NCBI GenBank assembly: GCA_009775095.1
Contig: VSOZ01000005.1
Coordinates: forward strand, 62,001 to 126,000
Direction of reading: 5' to 3'
DNA: 64,000 nt
Source of the DNA: Muribaculum sp.
GTDB lineage: Bacteria > Bacteroidota > Bacteroidia > Bacteroidales > Muribaculaceae
The notes beneath the pieces are model-generated. The model saw only the letters and a program-made list of their open reading frames with translations, made no database searches and had not been told where the DNA came from. This document shows, one piece after another, positions 43,117 to 52,024 of this stretch (position 1 is the stretch's first letter; each line of letters opens with the position of its first letter). Position numbers and translations under genes: made by a program.

Positions 43117-45273
43117 ATGAAGGTTTACCAAACAAACGAAATCAAGAACATTGCCCTGCTTGGTAGCAAGGGCTCGGGGAAAACCACACTCGCCGAAGCA
43201 ATGCTTTACGAGTGTGGGGTTATAAAACGTCGCGGTACCGTTGAAGGCAAAAACACAGTCAGTGACTATTTCCCGGTGGAGAAGGAGTATGGTTACTCGG
43301 TATTCTCTACCATTTTTTATGCAGAGTTTCTTAACAAGAAATTAAATGTCATCGACTGTCCGGGCAGTGACGACTTTGTCGGCAATGCCATCACGGCTCT
43401 AAATGTTACCGATACCGGTGTGATACTGATAGACTCACAATATGGAGTGGAAGTAGGCACACAGAACATATTCCGCACTACGGCACAGTTGAAGAAACCC
43501 GTCATATTTGCCATGAACCAGCTTGACGGAGAAAAAGCCGACTACGACAATGTCATCGAACAGATGACCGAGATATTCGGCCCGAAAGTAACCCCGATCC
43601 AGTACCCGATAAACGTAGGTCCCGGATTTAACGCCATGATAGACGTACTTCTCATGAAGAAATATTCATGGGGTCCCGACGGAGGAGTGCCAACCATTGA
43701 AGATATACCGGCCGAAGAGCATGACAAAGCACAAGAACTTCACCAGAAACTCGTAGAGGCCGCTGCCGAAAATGACGAGACTCTGATGGAGAAATTCTTT
43801 GATCAGGGACATCTCACTGAAGACGAAATGCGCGAAGGCATACGCAAAGGTCTTGTGGACCGCTCTATATTTCCGGTATTCTGCGTAAGCGCACTTAAGG
43901 ATATGGGCGTACGCCGCATGATGGAATTCCTCGGCAACGTAGTGCCGTTTGTAGAGGATATGCCTGCTCCGGTCGATACCGAAGGCGACGAGGTAAAGCC
44001 CGACAGCAACGGTCCGCTTTCGCTATTTATGTTCAAGACCACTGTAGAACCGCATATCGGTGAAGTAAGCTACTTCAAGGTCATGAGCGGAACACTGACT
44101 CCCGGAGTTGATCTAAACAACATGGACCGCGGAAGCAAAGAGCGTTTGGCCCAGATATTCTGCGTATGCGGACAGATAAAAACACCCGTTGACAAACTGT
44201 GTGCAGGCGATATAGGCGCTACCGTAAAACTAAAAGACGCCCGTACAGGCAATACTCTTAACGAGAAAGGCTGCGAATACAAATTTGACTTCATAAAGTA
44301 TCCTGCGCCCAAATATCAGAGAGCCATACGTCCGGTTACAGAGAGCGATGCCGAAAAACTCAGTGAGATACTCACCCGCATGCACGAAGAGGATCCGACT
44401 TGGCAGATAGAGCAGTCCAAAGAGCTTAAACAGACCATACTTTCAGGGCAGGGCGAATTCCACCTGCGCACTTTGAAATGGCGTGTTGAGAACAACGACA
44501 AGTTGCCTATCGTATTTGATGAGCCTAAGATACCCTATCGCGAAACCATTACAAAGGCAGCCCGTGCCGACTATCGTCACAAGAAGCAGTCGGGAGGTGC
44601 TGGCCAGTTCGGAGAAGTGCATCTGATCATAGAGCCTTACACAGAAGGCATGCCAGCGCCCGACACATACAAATTCGGCAATCAGGAGTTCAAGATGAAC
44701 GTTCGCGACACTCAGGAGATACCTCTCGAATGGGGCGGGAAGCTCGTTATTCATAACTGTATAGTGGGTGGAGCCATTGACGCACGTTTTATTCCGGCTA
44801 TTGTCAAAGGTCTGATGGACCGCATGGAGCAGGGCCCGCTTACCGGCTCTTATGCCCGCGATGTAAGAGTCTGCATCTATGATGGAAAGATGCATCCGGT
44901 TGACTCCAATGAAATCTCATTCCGCCTTGCCGGACGTAATGCGTTCAGTGAAGCGTTCCGCAATGCCAATCCGAAGATTCTCGAACCGGTTTATGACGTG
45001 GAAGTTATGGTGCCGGCCGACGTGATGGGCGACGTGATGAGTGATCTGCAAGGACGCCGAGCAATCATAATGGGTATGTCAAGTGACAACGGTTTTGAAA
45101 AGATTCAGGCACGAGTACCGTTGAAAGAGATGTCGTCGTACTCTACTGCGCTTAGCTCCATAACCGGCGGCCGCTCCTCATTTACGATGAAATTCTCGTC
45201 CTACGAACTCGTACCCTCCGACGTACAGGAAAAACTCCTCAAATCCTACGCGGAGACAGCCACAGACGAATAA
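43117..45273 (+). CDS. EF-G2-like translation factor lacking the catalytic histidine
   Basis: 718 residues with the five-domain EF-G layout. The P-loop GSKGSGKT (16-23) is intact. However, switch II reads DCPGSDDF (80-87) where EF-G has DTPGHVDF, so S84 replaces the histidine that drives GTP hydrolysis, and the base motif NKxD is NQLD (134-137). Domain IV keeps SGGAGQFGEV and domain V is complete. This fits the EF-G2 paralogue of Bacteroides, reported to support translation without GTPase activity during carbon starvation and gut colonisation. The main fusA should be elsewhere, in the str operon. A TATAATTTG one step off the -7 consensus lies upstream. Confidence 0.9.
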   Translation: MKVYQTNEIKNIALLGSKGSGKTTLAEAMLYECGVIKRRGTVEGKNTVSDYFPVEKEYGYSVFSTIFYAEFLNKKLNVIDCPGSDDFVGNAITALNVTDTGVILIDSQYGVEVGTQNIFRTTAQLKKPVIFAMNQLDGEKADYDNVIEQMTEIFGPKVTPIQYPINVGPGFNAMIDVLLMKKYSWGPDGGVPTIEDIPAEEHDKAQELHQKLVEAAAENDETLMEKFFDQGHLTEDEMREGIRKGLVDRSIFPVFCVSALKDMGVRRMMEFLGNVVPFVEDMPAPVDTEGDEVKPDSNGPLSLFMFKTTVEPHIGEVSYFKVMSGTLTPGVDLNNMDRGSKERLAQIFCVCGQIKTPVDKLCAGDIGATVKLKDARTGNTLNEKGCEYKFDFIKYPAPKYQRAIRPVTESDAEKLSEILTRMHEEDPTWQIEQSKELKQTILSGQGEFHLRTLKWRVENNDKLPIVFDEPKIPYRETITKAARADYRHKKQSGGAGQFGEVHLIIEPYTEGMPAPDTYKFGNQEFKMNVRDTQEIPLEWGGKLVIHNCIVGGAIDARFIPAIVKGLMDRMEQGPLTGSYARDVRVCIYDGKMHPVDSNEISFRLAGRNAFSEAFRNANPKILEPVYDVEVMVPADVMGDVMSDLQGRRAIIMGMSSDNGFEKIQARVPLKEMSSYSTALSSITGGRSSFTMKFSSYELVPSDVQEKLLKSYAETATDE

Positions 45274-45294
45274 TAATTCTAATAGTCTGATAAA

Positions 45295-45336
45295 CATAGA
45301 AAAGGTCACCGGCAATTGTCAGTGACCTTTTCTATG
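45295..45336. terminator. Bidirectional terminator, EF-G2-like / rubrerythrin
   Basis: Perfect 15-base stem (starting CATAGAAAAGG, ending CCTTTTCTATG) with a 12-base loop between two convergent genes. A/T-rich ends serve both directions. Confidence 0.92.
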
Positions 45337-45353
45337 TTTAGTTATTAATATAA

Positions 45354-45944
45354 TCAAAGCGTCATATCAAGAGCCATGTAGTGTTCACGCGGATGATCAC
45401 ATGCAGGACATACTTTTGGCGGCTCTTTGCCTTCATGTATATAACCACAGACAAGACACTGCCATTTGATTACATGGTCGCGTTTCCATACGGTACCGGC
45501 CTTAACCTGCTCGAGATATTTCATAAAACGGTCGCGATGATGCTGCTCGATCTCGGCTATTTCTCTAAAATGGCTTGCTATTTCAGGGAAACCCTCTTCA
45601 TCAGCAACCTTAGCGGCGGCAGTATACTGCTCCACTCCCTCCTTCTTCTCTTCTTCAGCCGCAGTAGCAAGATTAGATGCCGTATCGCCTATTACACCTG
45701 CGTCCACATCAAGAACACACTCTACAGAACCGCCTTCAAGAAATTTAAAAAATACTTTTCCATGACGCAGTTCATTGGCCGCGGTTTCCTCAAAAACCTT
45801 GGCTATCGGGAAATAACTTTCTTTTGTGGCCTGCGCACTATAGTACATATAGCGGCTATAGGCGGCAGATTCACTCATATAGGCATTTACAAGATTCTTT
45901 TCAGTCTTGGTGCCTTTAATGCTTTTCTTTTTCTTACTGTCCAT
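45354..45944 (-). CDS. rbr: Rubrerythrin
   Basis: NADH-linked peroxidase reducing hydrogen peroxide to water in anaerobes. 196 residues: an N-terminal ferritin-like diiron domain (about 12-150, with NAYMSESAAYSRY, EETAANELRHGKVF and the second helix pair EIAEIEQHHRDRF) and a C-terminal rubredoxin domain with CxxC pairs in WQCLVCGYIHEG and VCPACDHP. A Lys-rich N-terminus precedes it. Monocistronic. The 225 bases upstream (45945-46169) are very AT-rich; they hold an ATTATG/CATAAT dyad at 46007-46025 but no clear -7 box. Confidence 0.97.
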   Translation of the reverse strand: MDSKKKKSIKGTKTEKNLVNAYMSESAAYSRYMYYSAQATKESYFPIAKVFEETAANELRHGKVFFKFLEGGSVECVLDVDAGVIGDTASNLATAAEEEKKEGVEQYTAAAKVADEEGFPEIASHFREIAEIEQHHRDRFMKYLEQVKAGTVWKRDHVIKWQCLVCGYIHEGKEPPKVCPACDHPREHYMALDMTL

Positions 45945-46169
45945 TGTTATAAATAATTAATTAGACATTATAATATTCTATCAATTATAGAAACACTTGA
46001 CGGCAAATTATGTTTGAAGCATAATCAATATTACAGACAGAGATGCATCAGAAAATATGTTTTACGTTTAATTCACCTTAAAGCCTAAATATTAAATTTT
46101 AATTATCAAGAACATAAATTAAATATAAAACGTTGTCAAATTATAATTACCGCTAAAATTACCAAACAT

Positions 46170-46595
46170 ATGACATACAAAAAGGAGATTGCCGGAGTAA
46201 TAGCAATATTAATGCTTATGGCGTGCAGCCACAGTCTGTGGGACAGTCTGCCCGGGCCTATCAGTACATTTATATCGACCTATTATCCTCTATCAAACAT
46301 AAGTTCTTATGACGAAAACAACGGCACCTACTACGTAACAATCAAAAACGGAGCCTCAATAACTTTTGACAGCGACTACCGGTGGACTTATATAACCGGA
46401 AACGGAGAAAAACTGCCTCAGATATTCATTGAAGACAAGCTTGAGCCCAAACTGGTGCAATATCTGATGGAGACAGAGAGCGTAGGCGAAGTCTTTGCCG
46501 CACACAATGATCCCCGCGAAGTCATACTGGATATGCTTGACTACAAAATACGCTATATAAAGGAGTCGGGCGAGATAATGGAAATAAGAGAGTAA
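46170..46595 (+). CDS. PepSY-like lipoprotein
   Basis: 141 residues. A lipoprotein signal ends in LMLMAC (C19). The mature part shows the PepSY-like (DUF2874) pattern: PISTFISTYYPLSNISSYDENNGTYYVTIKNGASITFDSDYRWTYI. A second, less regular repeat follows (LVQYLMETESVGEV, then YKIRYIKESGEIMEIRE). Members are small periplasmic proteins of Bacteroidota without known activity. It is monocistronic, and the convergent gene ends 10 bases after its stop. Confidence 0.82.
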   Translation: MTYKKEIAGVIAILMLMACSHSLWDSLPGPISTFISTYYPLSNISSYDENNGTYYVTIKNGASITFDSDYRWTYITGNGEKLPQIFIEDKLEPKLVQYLMETESVGEVFAAHNDPREVILDMLDYKIRYIKESGEIMEIRE

Positions 46596-46605
46596 ACTGA
46601 GCAGC

Positions 46606-47571
46606 CTACTTGCGATAAAAACGCATACGACTGCGGTATACGGGAAATTCCACCGTCAATATCCCCGCATCATCTATTGAGGCGTAAGTATCGTCATCCA
46701 TCGGTTCCATAAGGCTGTCATACCACACCAAATCATAGTGACCGACAAACCGAGTAGGCTTCATGCGGCCTTTAATCATAAAAGGACGCCATTGCGAGGC
46801 ATTGACTTCGGCCCCAGACTTGTATAGCATAAGATAGCAATCAGCGTCTCTCACAATATAAAATGTATAGCGACCGCCCGGTCGTGCACGGTTATCATCC
46901 GTATCACGGTCAAGATACGTCCACATTCCTTCTGCTGGGTCGACGGAAGTTTCAAGCCGCGACAATATTTCGGCTTCTGTAATGTGACAAGCCAACATCG
47001 CCGTACGATTTTCCGGGCATTCGACAACCAGCGACTGCACATTCAAACCTCCCTCCGAAATTATTCGACATTGTGGTGACTTAGGTAACAACGCTACGAG
47101 ATCCAATACTTTTTCAAGCCTTTTTGAACCGACAAAAACTGTCATTCGTCCCCCGCTCCACTCCACGGCAAGTGTATTATAGCCGTTATATGGGTCCACA
47201 CCCTTCTTTACCGACACCGATTCCTTAACATTATCGCTACCATCGTGTACAATGCCGTACTCTATATCAATCACCCTCTGGTCGGTAAGATGTCCGAAAT
47301 CGGTATTGCGCGCCTGAATGCGGACATAATTGTAATCATCCAGCGAAGTATAATTCCATGCAATACACCAATAGTCATGACTCTTACCGTACCGCTCACG
47401 ATTGGAGGTAAGCGCGGCACGAGCTTCAATAAGTATTTCATTTGACATAGTGTCAATATCAAAAACACGATCGCACCGTTCCAGTTCTTCAGGAGAATAA
47501 TACGATCTGACCTGAGCATAACAAAAAGCTACAGACATCAAAGAGAGAAATAAAAGAATATGTTTTTTCAC
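46606..47571 (-). CDS. Secreted protein of unknown function
   Basis: 321 residues, starting at GTG, with a signal peptide (LLFLSLMSVAFCYAQ). The mature protein is rich in beta-strand patterns and aromatic residues, including WCIAWNYTSLDDYNYVRIQARN, which recalls laminin-G/concanavalin-like folds. The C-terminal third (MWTYLDRDTDDNRARPGGRYTFYIV) looks like a second beta-domain. No catalytic motif is recognised. It follows miaA by 25 bases and closes the six-gene minus-strand run. Confidence 0.75.
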   Translation of the reverse strand: MKKHILLFLSLMSVAFCYAQVRSYYSPEELERCDRVFDIDTMSNEILIEARAALTSNRERYGKSHDYWCIAWNYTSLDDYNYVRIQARNTDFGHLTDQRVIDIEYGIVHDGSDNVKESVSVKKGVDPYNGYNTLAVEWSGGRMTVFVGSKRLEKVLDLVALLPKSPQCRIISEGGLNVQSLVVECPENRTAMLACHITEAEILSRLETSVDPAEGMWTYLDRDTDDNRARPGGRYTFYIVRDADCYLMLYKSGAEVNASQWRPFMIKGRMKPTRFVGHYDLVWYDSLMEPMDDDTYASIDDAGILTVEFPVYRSRMRFYRK

Positions 47572-47596
47572 GGACCGAATGTATTTAATTATTATA

Positions 47597-48517
47597 TCAT
47601 AACAGGCTCTTAACAGTTTCTACAAACTCCGACCGATCCATATCCCACGGGAGCCAATGTATTGTAAAACCTCGTCGCTCCATTCCTCGGAACCATGTCA
47701 TCTGGCGTTTGGCAAATTGATGAATCGCTATTTCAAGCTGCGACACCATTTCATCATATTGCATCTGTCCTGTGACATACAGAGTCAGAAACTTATATTC
47801 AAGCCCGTAATATATAAGGTCATCGGGCTGTACACCTTCGTCAATCAACGTCTTGACTTCATCCACCATACCCTCATCAAGACGACTTTTTAATCTTGCC
47901 GTTATGCGGCGGCGACGATTTTCACGATCTATGTCAACACCGACAAGCGTAACATTTTTCATAGGATGCGGTTCAGCCAAGACAGCTTCATCAGGATGTT
48001 CGCGATAATACATCTGTATCTCTATCGCCCTTATAGCCCGTTGGCAGCAGTCCACGTCAGTAGTATTATGGAGTACTTTTATGCGCGACAATATCTCCGT
48101 CAGCTCGTCCAACGACTTGCCTTTGAGCCGAGCCCTCAATGCCGTATTTTCAGGGACTTCCGGCAGACGCACACCGTTAATTACCGACTCCACGTACAAT
48201 CCCGTGCCTCCGCAAAGCACAGGCATACGTCCGCGAGCGCATATGTCATCATACACCTTATCAAAATCGCGCAGATATTCATACAGATTATAACGATACC
48301 CCGGCTCGCAAATATCAATCATATGATAAGGTACACCGTCATATTCAGCCAAGTCCTTGCCGGTGCCAATATCCATTCTGCGGTATAACTGGCGTGAATC
48401 GGCGCTTATTATCTCGCCACCGAGAGCCTTAGCCACATCTACCGCACGACCGGTCTTCCCCGACGCCGTAGGCCCCGTAATAACGAGCATCTTATGTGAT
48501 GTTTTCTCCACTGACAT
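47597..48517 (-). CDS. miaA: tRNA dimethylallyltransferase
   Basis: Transfers a dimethylallyl group to N6 of A37 in tRNAs reading UNN codons. 306 residues. The P-loop is GPTASGKT, with ISADSRQLYRRMDIGTGKD and VLCGGTGLYVESVINGV as family motifs. FAKRQMTWFRG near the end is the tRNA-contact region. Start 48517 (MSVEKTSHK) overlaps the upstream membrane-protein gene by 26 bases; an ATG at 48490 just after that gene's stop is the alternative and would remove only nine residues. Confidence 0.95.
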   Translation of the reverse strand: MSVEKTSHKMLVITGPTASGKTGRAVDVAKALGGEIISADSRQLYRRMDIGTGKDLAEYDGVPYHMIDICEPGYRYNLYEYLRDFDKVYDDICARGRMPVLCGGTGLYVESVINGVRLPEVPENTALRARLKGKSLDELTEILSRIKVLHNTTDVDCCQRAIRAIEIQMYYREHPDEAVLAEPHPMKNVTLVGVDIDRENRRRRITARLKSRLDEGMVDEVKTLIDEGVQPDDLIYYGLEYKFLTLYVTGQMQYDEMVSQLEIAIHQFAKRQMTWFRGMERRGFTIHWLPWDMDRSEFVETVKSLL

Positions 48518-49814
48518 ATTTACGCCATAATTTACGAAGATGAAAGAAAGGTCGATCCTCATTATCGTCAGCAATCATAAGCCATATCGGGTCATTGAAG
48601 TCCACGTCAATGTCATCAAGATCACGGAGCCGGAATGACGGCTTATAATGCTTTATCTCATAAAGTCTGTGACCAGAGCGATCGTAAGTCTTGCTTGCCA
48701 TAGTCACAGTATATATACGATGTATCTCACTTGTAAGAAGTGAAGATATCAGACCGTCACTCAACATTCTTTCCAATTGTGACTGTTGATACCATTTGCC
48801 TTTAAGTCCGGAGCCGTCAAGCGAGTTGCGCGACTTCATCACGCAGAGGTAATGAAATATATTGCATGCCGATTCTTTATTGGCGTTGACATACAGGAAA
48901 CGTATATCGGCCTCGTCACGCAGCCCCGATATGTGCTCAAACTGTATTTTAGCATCGTTCAAAGTCACCCTCTCTCTGAATGGGATATTAACCGATGCCG
49001 GTGTGTCTTTTTTAGAACCTTGACCGGCGACATCGTCAAGAAACACACAATCACCGGATACTATTATGTAACGCAACAACGTCGATGACACTTTCATTGT
49101 AGCGTCACCTATTATATTTTGCCGGAAAAACAAATAGATATTAAAATACCGGCGACCGAGATATATGATCGACAGGATATATAATATTATCGGAATCCAT
49201 ACATAATAAAACAGATCGGCATGATTAAGATTGACATTGGAATACTTCATATAATAGTATATCCATGTATAAGCCGTGATACCCGCCGATATAAATATCA
49301 GCATACGCAGCTGGTAACGGCTTTCGCTGCTAAACACCTTTCCTATAAATCCGCGTTCAGACGGTGTACCGTAACGTATGCGACATTCCTTACAGAACCC
49401 GATTTTATGACGGCGCACATAAGCCCATAAAGTAACGACAAGGGTTACGGGAGATATTACAAGTATGGTTATATATGGAATTTTTCGGTTTGCCGTGCCC
49501 ACAACATATTCTTGCGGGTCAATAAACTTCATATAATACAAGTTTATCGTCACCATGACTATGGCAGCTATAATAAGAACCCTTGTCATCATGAACGGAA
49601 GCATGTTGCACATCGGCGTATCGGAATTACGCAATATATTCAGACGCCTTATAAGAAGAAATTCCATCAAAAGCACTACAGCCGGTAGCCATATCTTCGA
49701 TACATACATAGACACGAAGAGTATCACAACCAATGTACCCACTGATCTTATCCAGCTATACAGCAGACTCTGTATACCGAAAAATTTAGCTTTGTCGCGG
49801 CTGTATTCGTCCAT
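48492..49814 (-). CDS. Polytopic membrane protein of unknown function
   Basis: 440 residues. The N-terminal 270 carry about six to seven hydrophobic segments, with a CxxC-containing cytoplasmic-looking loop (GFCKECRIRYG) between the fourth and fifth. The C-terminal 170 residues are soluble and charged (MASKTYDRSGHRLYEIKHYKPSFRLRDLDD). No family is recognised. It starts one base after the DPP4 stop and runs into miaA, so it is certainly co-transcribed. Confidence 0.8.
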   Translation of the reverse strand: MDEYSRDKAKFFGIQSLLYSWIRSVGTLVVILFVSMYVSKIWLPAVVLLMEFLLIRRLNILRNSDTPMCNMLPFMMTRVLIIAAIVMVTINLYYMKFIDPQEYVVGTANRKIPYITILVISPVTLVVTLWAYVRRHKIGFCKECRIRYGTPSERGFIGKVFSSESRYQLRMLIFISAGITAYTWIYYYMKYSNVNLNHADLFYYVWIPIILYILSIIYLGRRYFNIYLFFRQNIIGDATMKVSSTLLRYIIVSGDCVFLDDVAGQGSKKDTPASVNIPFRERVTLNDAKIQFEHISGLRDEADIRFLYVNANKESACNIFHYLCVMKSRNSLDGSGLKGKWYQQSQLERMLSDGLISSLLTSEIHRIYTVTMASKTYDRSGHRLYEIKHYKPSFRLRDLDDIDVDFNDPIWLMIADDNEDRPFFHLRKLWRKYVSGENIT

Positions 49815-49815
49815 A

Positions 49816-51996
49816 TTATTTCATGTTGCGGTCAAAGAAATTTAGCATGTTAAGATACACGAGTGACCGGGAATTGCAACCATAAATCGAATGATTCATA
49901 TTTGGGAAAAGCAACATGTCACACACCTTTCCCGCCGATTGCAGCGCCGATACATACTGCATGGTATTCATCAGATGTACATTATCATCAGCCGTGCCAT
50001 GCATTATCAGCAACGGGGTCTTGATGCGGTCCACATAATTGACGGGAGCGCTGCTGTTATAGCCGTCCTCATTTTCCTGAGGCGTAAGCATATATCGTTC
50101 GGCATACACAGTGTCGTAATAACGCCAGTCAGTCACCGGAGCTACCGCCACAGCCGCATCGTAATCATATTTTGAAGCGGCCATAAGGCTTTCATATCCG
50201 CCATAGCTCCAACCGAATATACCGACTTTCGACACATACGGAAGCGACGCCGCATACTTAGCCGCATTTATCTGATCTATCGTCTCATAGTGTCCGAGAT
50301 TGCGGTATACACAATCTTTAAACGCTTTTCCGCGTCCTCCCGTGCCTCGACCGTCCACACACATGACTATATAACCCTGCTGCACAAAGAAGTAATCCCA
50401 GTCAATACGCCAACGGTCAAGAACCTCCTGCGAACCGGGACCACTGTATTGGTACATTATAACCGGATATTTACGAGATGAGGAGAAATCAGACGGTTTG
50501 AGGACATAACCGTTTAAAGTATATCCGTCGGAAGCCAAAGTAAAGAACTCTTTCGCCGGGACATTGCCATAACGAGCTCTGACATCGGCATTGTCTTCAA
50601 GTACCCTTATCTCTTTCCCGACGGAAGCACAAAGCGTATGCACGGGAGGAGTGGTGGCATTGCTGTAAGAGAGTACCATATAAGCCATGTCAGGAGAGAA
50701 AGAAGCCGACGACACGCCATGCGTATCACATAGATCGGTCATCTTGCCTTTTGCATCTATACGGTTCACCACACGGTTGACAGCACCCGATGCCGTAGAC
50801 TGGAAGTAATGGACACCGGTAGCGGGTTCACATCCATAATAAGCGGTCACGTCAAAATCACCTGAAGTGACCTGTCGCATGCGTGCTCCTGAATAGCTGT
50901 ACTGATATACATGATTGTAGCCCGACTGCTCTGACGTGATCATGAAAAAATCAGGATAGAATTTTGTATTTTCCCATGCCGACGGATCGATCCAACCGGT
51001 AGAGGCCTCATCAACATACACTGATTTGACGACAGTCGACTTCGGATTGACAGCATAAATCTCCATGCGGTTTTGCGCACGATTCAGAGTCGTGACCATA
51101 AGGCGTTCGGGACGATAAGCATAAGCTATACGCGGTATGTATTCGATACGCTCGTCATTAAATACGATATCCTTGGTCTTGCGTGTATCAATGTCATAAC
51201 TGTGGAGAGTAACACGCGAGTTGGGTTTTCCGGCAACAGGATATTTATATGTATAACGTCCGGGATACAACGAATAATCGGTTTTAGGATCACAAGTACC
51301 TTCATACAATGTAAAAGAATACATCGGCACATCTGTCTCGTTATATTTCAGATAGCAGAAAGTAAGATTGTCAGGCGACCACACCATAGAACATGTGGTG
51401 TCGAACTCCTCCTCATACACCCAGTCGGGCACACCGTTTATGACTTTATTTATCTCGCCGTCCTTAGTTACCGCAACCTCGGTATTATAATCGAGTTTGC
51501 GTATATATATATTATTGTCGGCGACAAAGGCTATCATGCGTCCGTCAGGCGACCACTGCGGAGCACGCTGAACCGGATGTTCGACACTCAACGGTGTAAA
51601 TATATTATGACGGACTTCATACACATAATATGTAGCCTGCGATGACCTGCGGTATATGGACTCCGACTTCTCGCAAACCAATATATATGACTCGTCAGGG
51701 CTCAGAATATAAGACTGTATCGACTTGATGCGGCTTTCACGGGCAGTCTCGACATCAAGCATCACGCCCAATTCCTTGCCTGATTTTATGTCATAACGAA
51801 CTATGCGCTTGCCGTCATCGCTTATCGACACATATGTCTTGCCGTCGCCAAGATAAGTCATCGCACCCGGCGTGGCCGAAGCGTTGGCCGGATATACATA
51901 GGGAGCGATATCATCAGCGGTAACTGCTGCCGACATCGGACATACGGCAACAAGTGCGGTGCCGATCAACGAATAAAATAACTTTGATATATTCAT
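49816..51996 (-). CDS. Dipeptidyl peptidase IV (S9B family)
   Basis: Removes N-terminal X-Pro or X-Ala dipeptides, serving protein use by the cell. 726 residues: signal peptide (LIGTALVAVCPMSAA), an eight-bladed propeller (about 40-470, including the glutamate motif DWVYEEEFD that binds the substrate N-terminus), and a C-terminal alpha/beta hydrolase. The triad lies in GWSYGGYES (Ser), GTADDNVHL (Asp) and NMNHSIYG (His). ATG 51996 is taken as the start; a TTG three codons upstream is less likely. Confidence 0.95.
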   Translation of the reverse strand: MNISKLFYSLIGTALVAVCPMSAAVTADDIAPYVYPANASATPGAMTYLGDGKTYVSISDDGKRIVRYDIKSGKELGVMLDVETARESRIKSIQSYILSPDESYILVCEKSESIYRRSSQATYYVYEVRHNIFTPLSVEHPVQRAPQWSPDGRMIAFVADNNIYIRKLDYNTEVAVTKDGEINKVINGVPDWVYEEEFDTTCSMVWSPDNLTFCYLKYNETDVPMYSFTLYEGTCDPKTDYSLYPGRYTYKYPVAGKPNSRVTLHSYDIDTRKTKDIVFNDERIEYIPRIAYAYRPERLMVTTLNRAQNRMEIYAVNPKSTVVKSVYVDEASTGWIDPSAWENTKFYPDFFMITSEQSGYNHVYQYSYSGARMRQVTSGDFDVTAYYGCEPATGVHYFQSTASGAVNRVVNRIDAKGKMTDLCDTHGVSSASFSPDMAYMVLSYSNATTPPVHTLCASVGKEIRVLEDNADVRARYGNVPAKEFFTLASDGYTLNGYVLKPSDFSSSRKYPVIMYQYSGPGSQEVLDRWRIDWDYFFVQQGYIVMCVDGRGTGGRGKAFKDCVYRNLGHYETIDQINAAKYAASLPYVSKVGIFGWSYGGYESLMAASKYDYDAAVAVAPVTDWRYYDTVYAERYMLTPQENEDGYNSSAPVNYVDRIKTPLLIMHGTADDNVHLMNTMQYVSALQSAGKVCDMLLFPNMNHSIYGCNSRSLVYLNMLNFFDRNMK

Positions 51997-52024
51997 TTTT
52001 TGCAACTTTATTACACTTCAAGAA

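Noticed and set aside
46007..46025. ATTATG/CATAAT dyad upstream of rubrerythrin as an operator
   Set aside because: Only 6-base arms in very AT-rich DNA; likely by chance.
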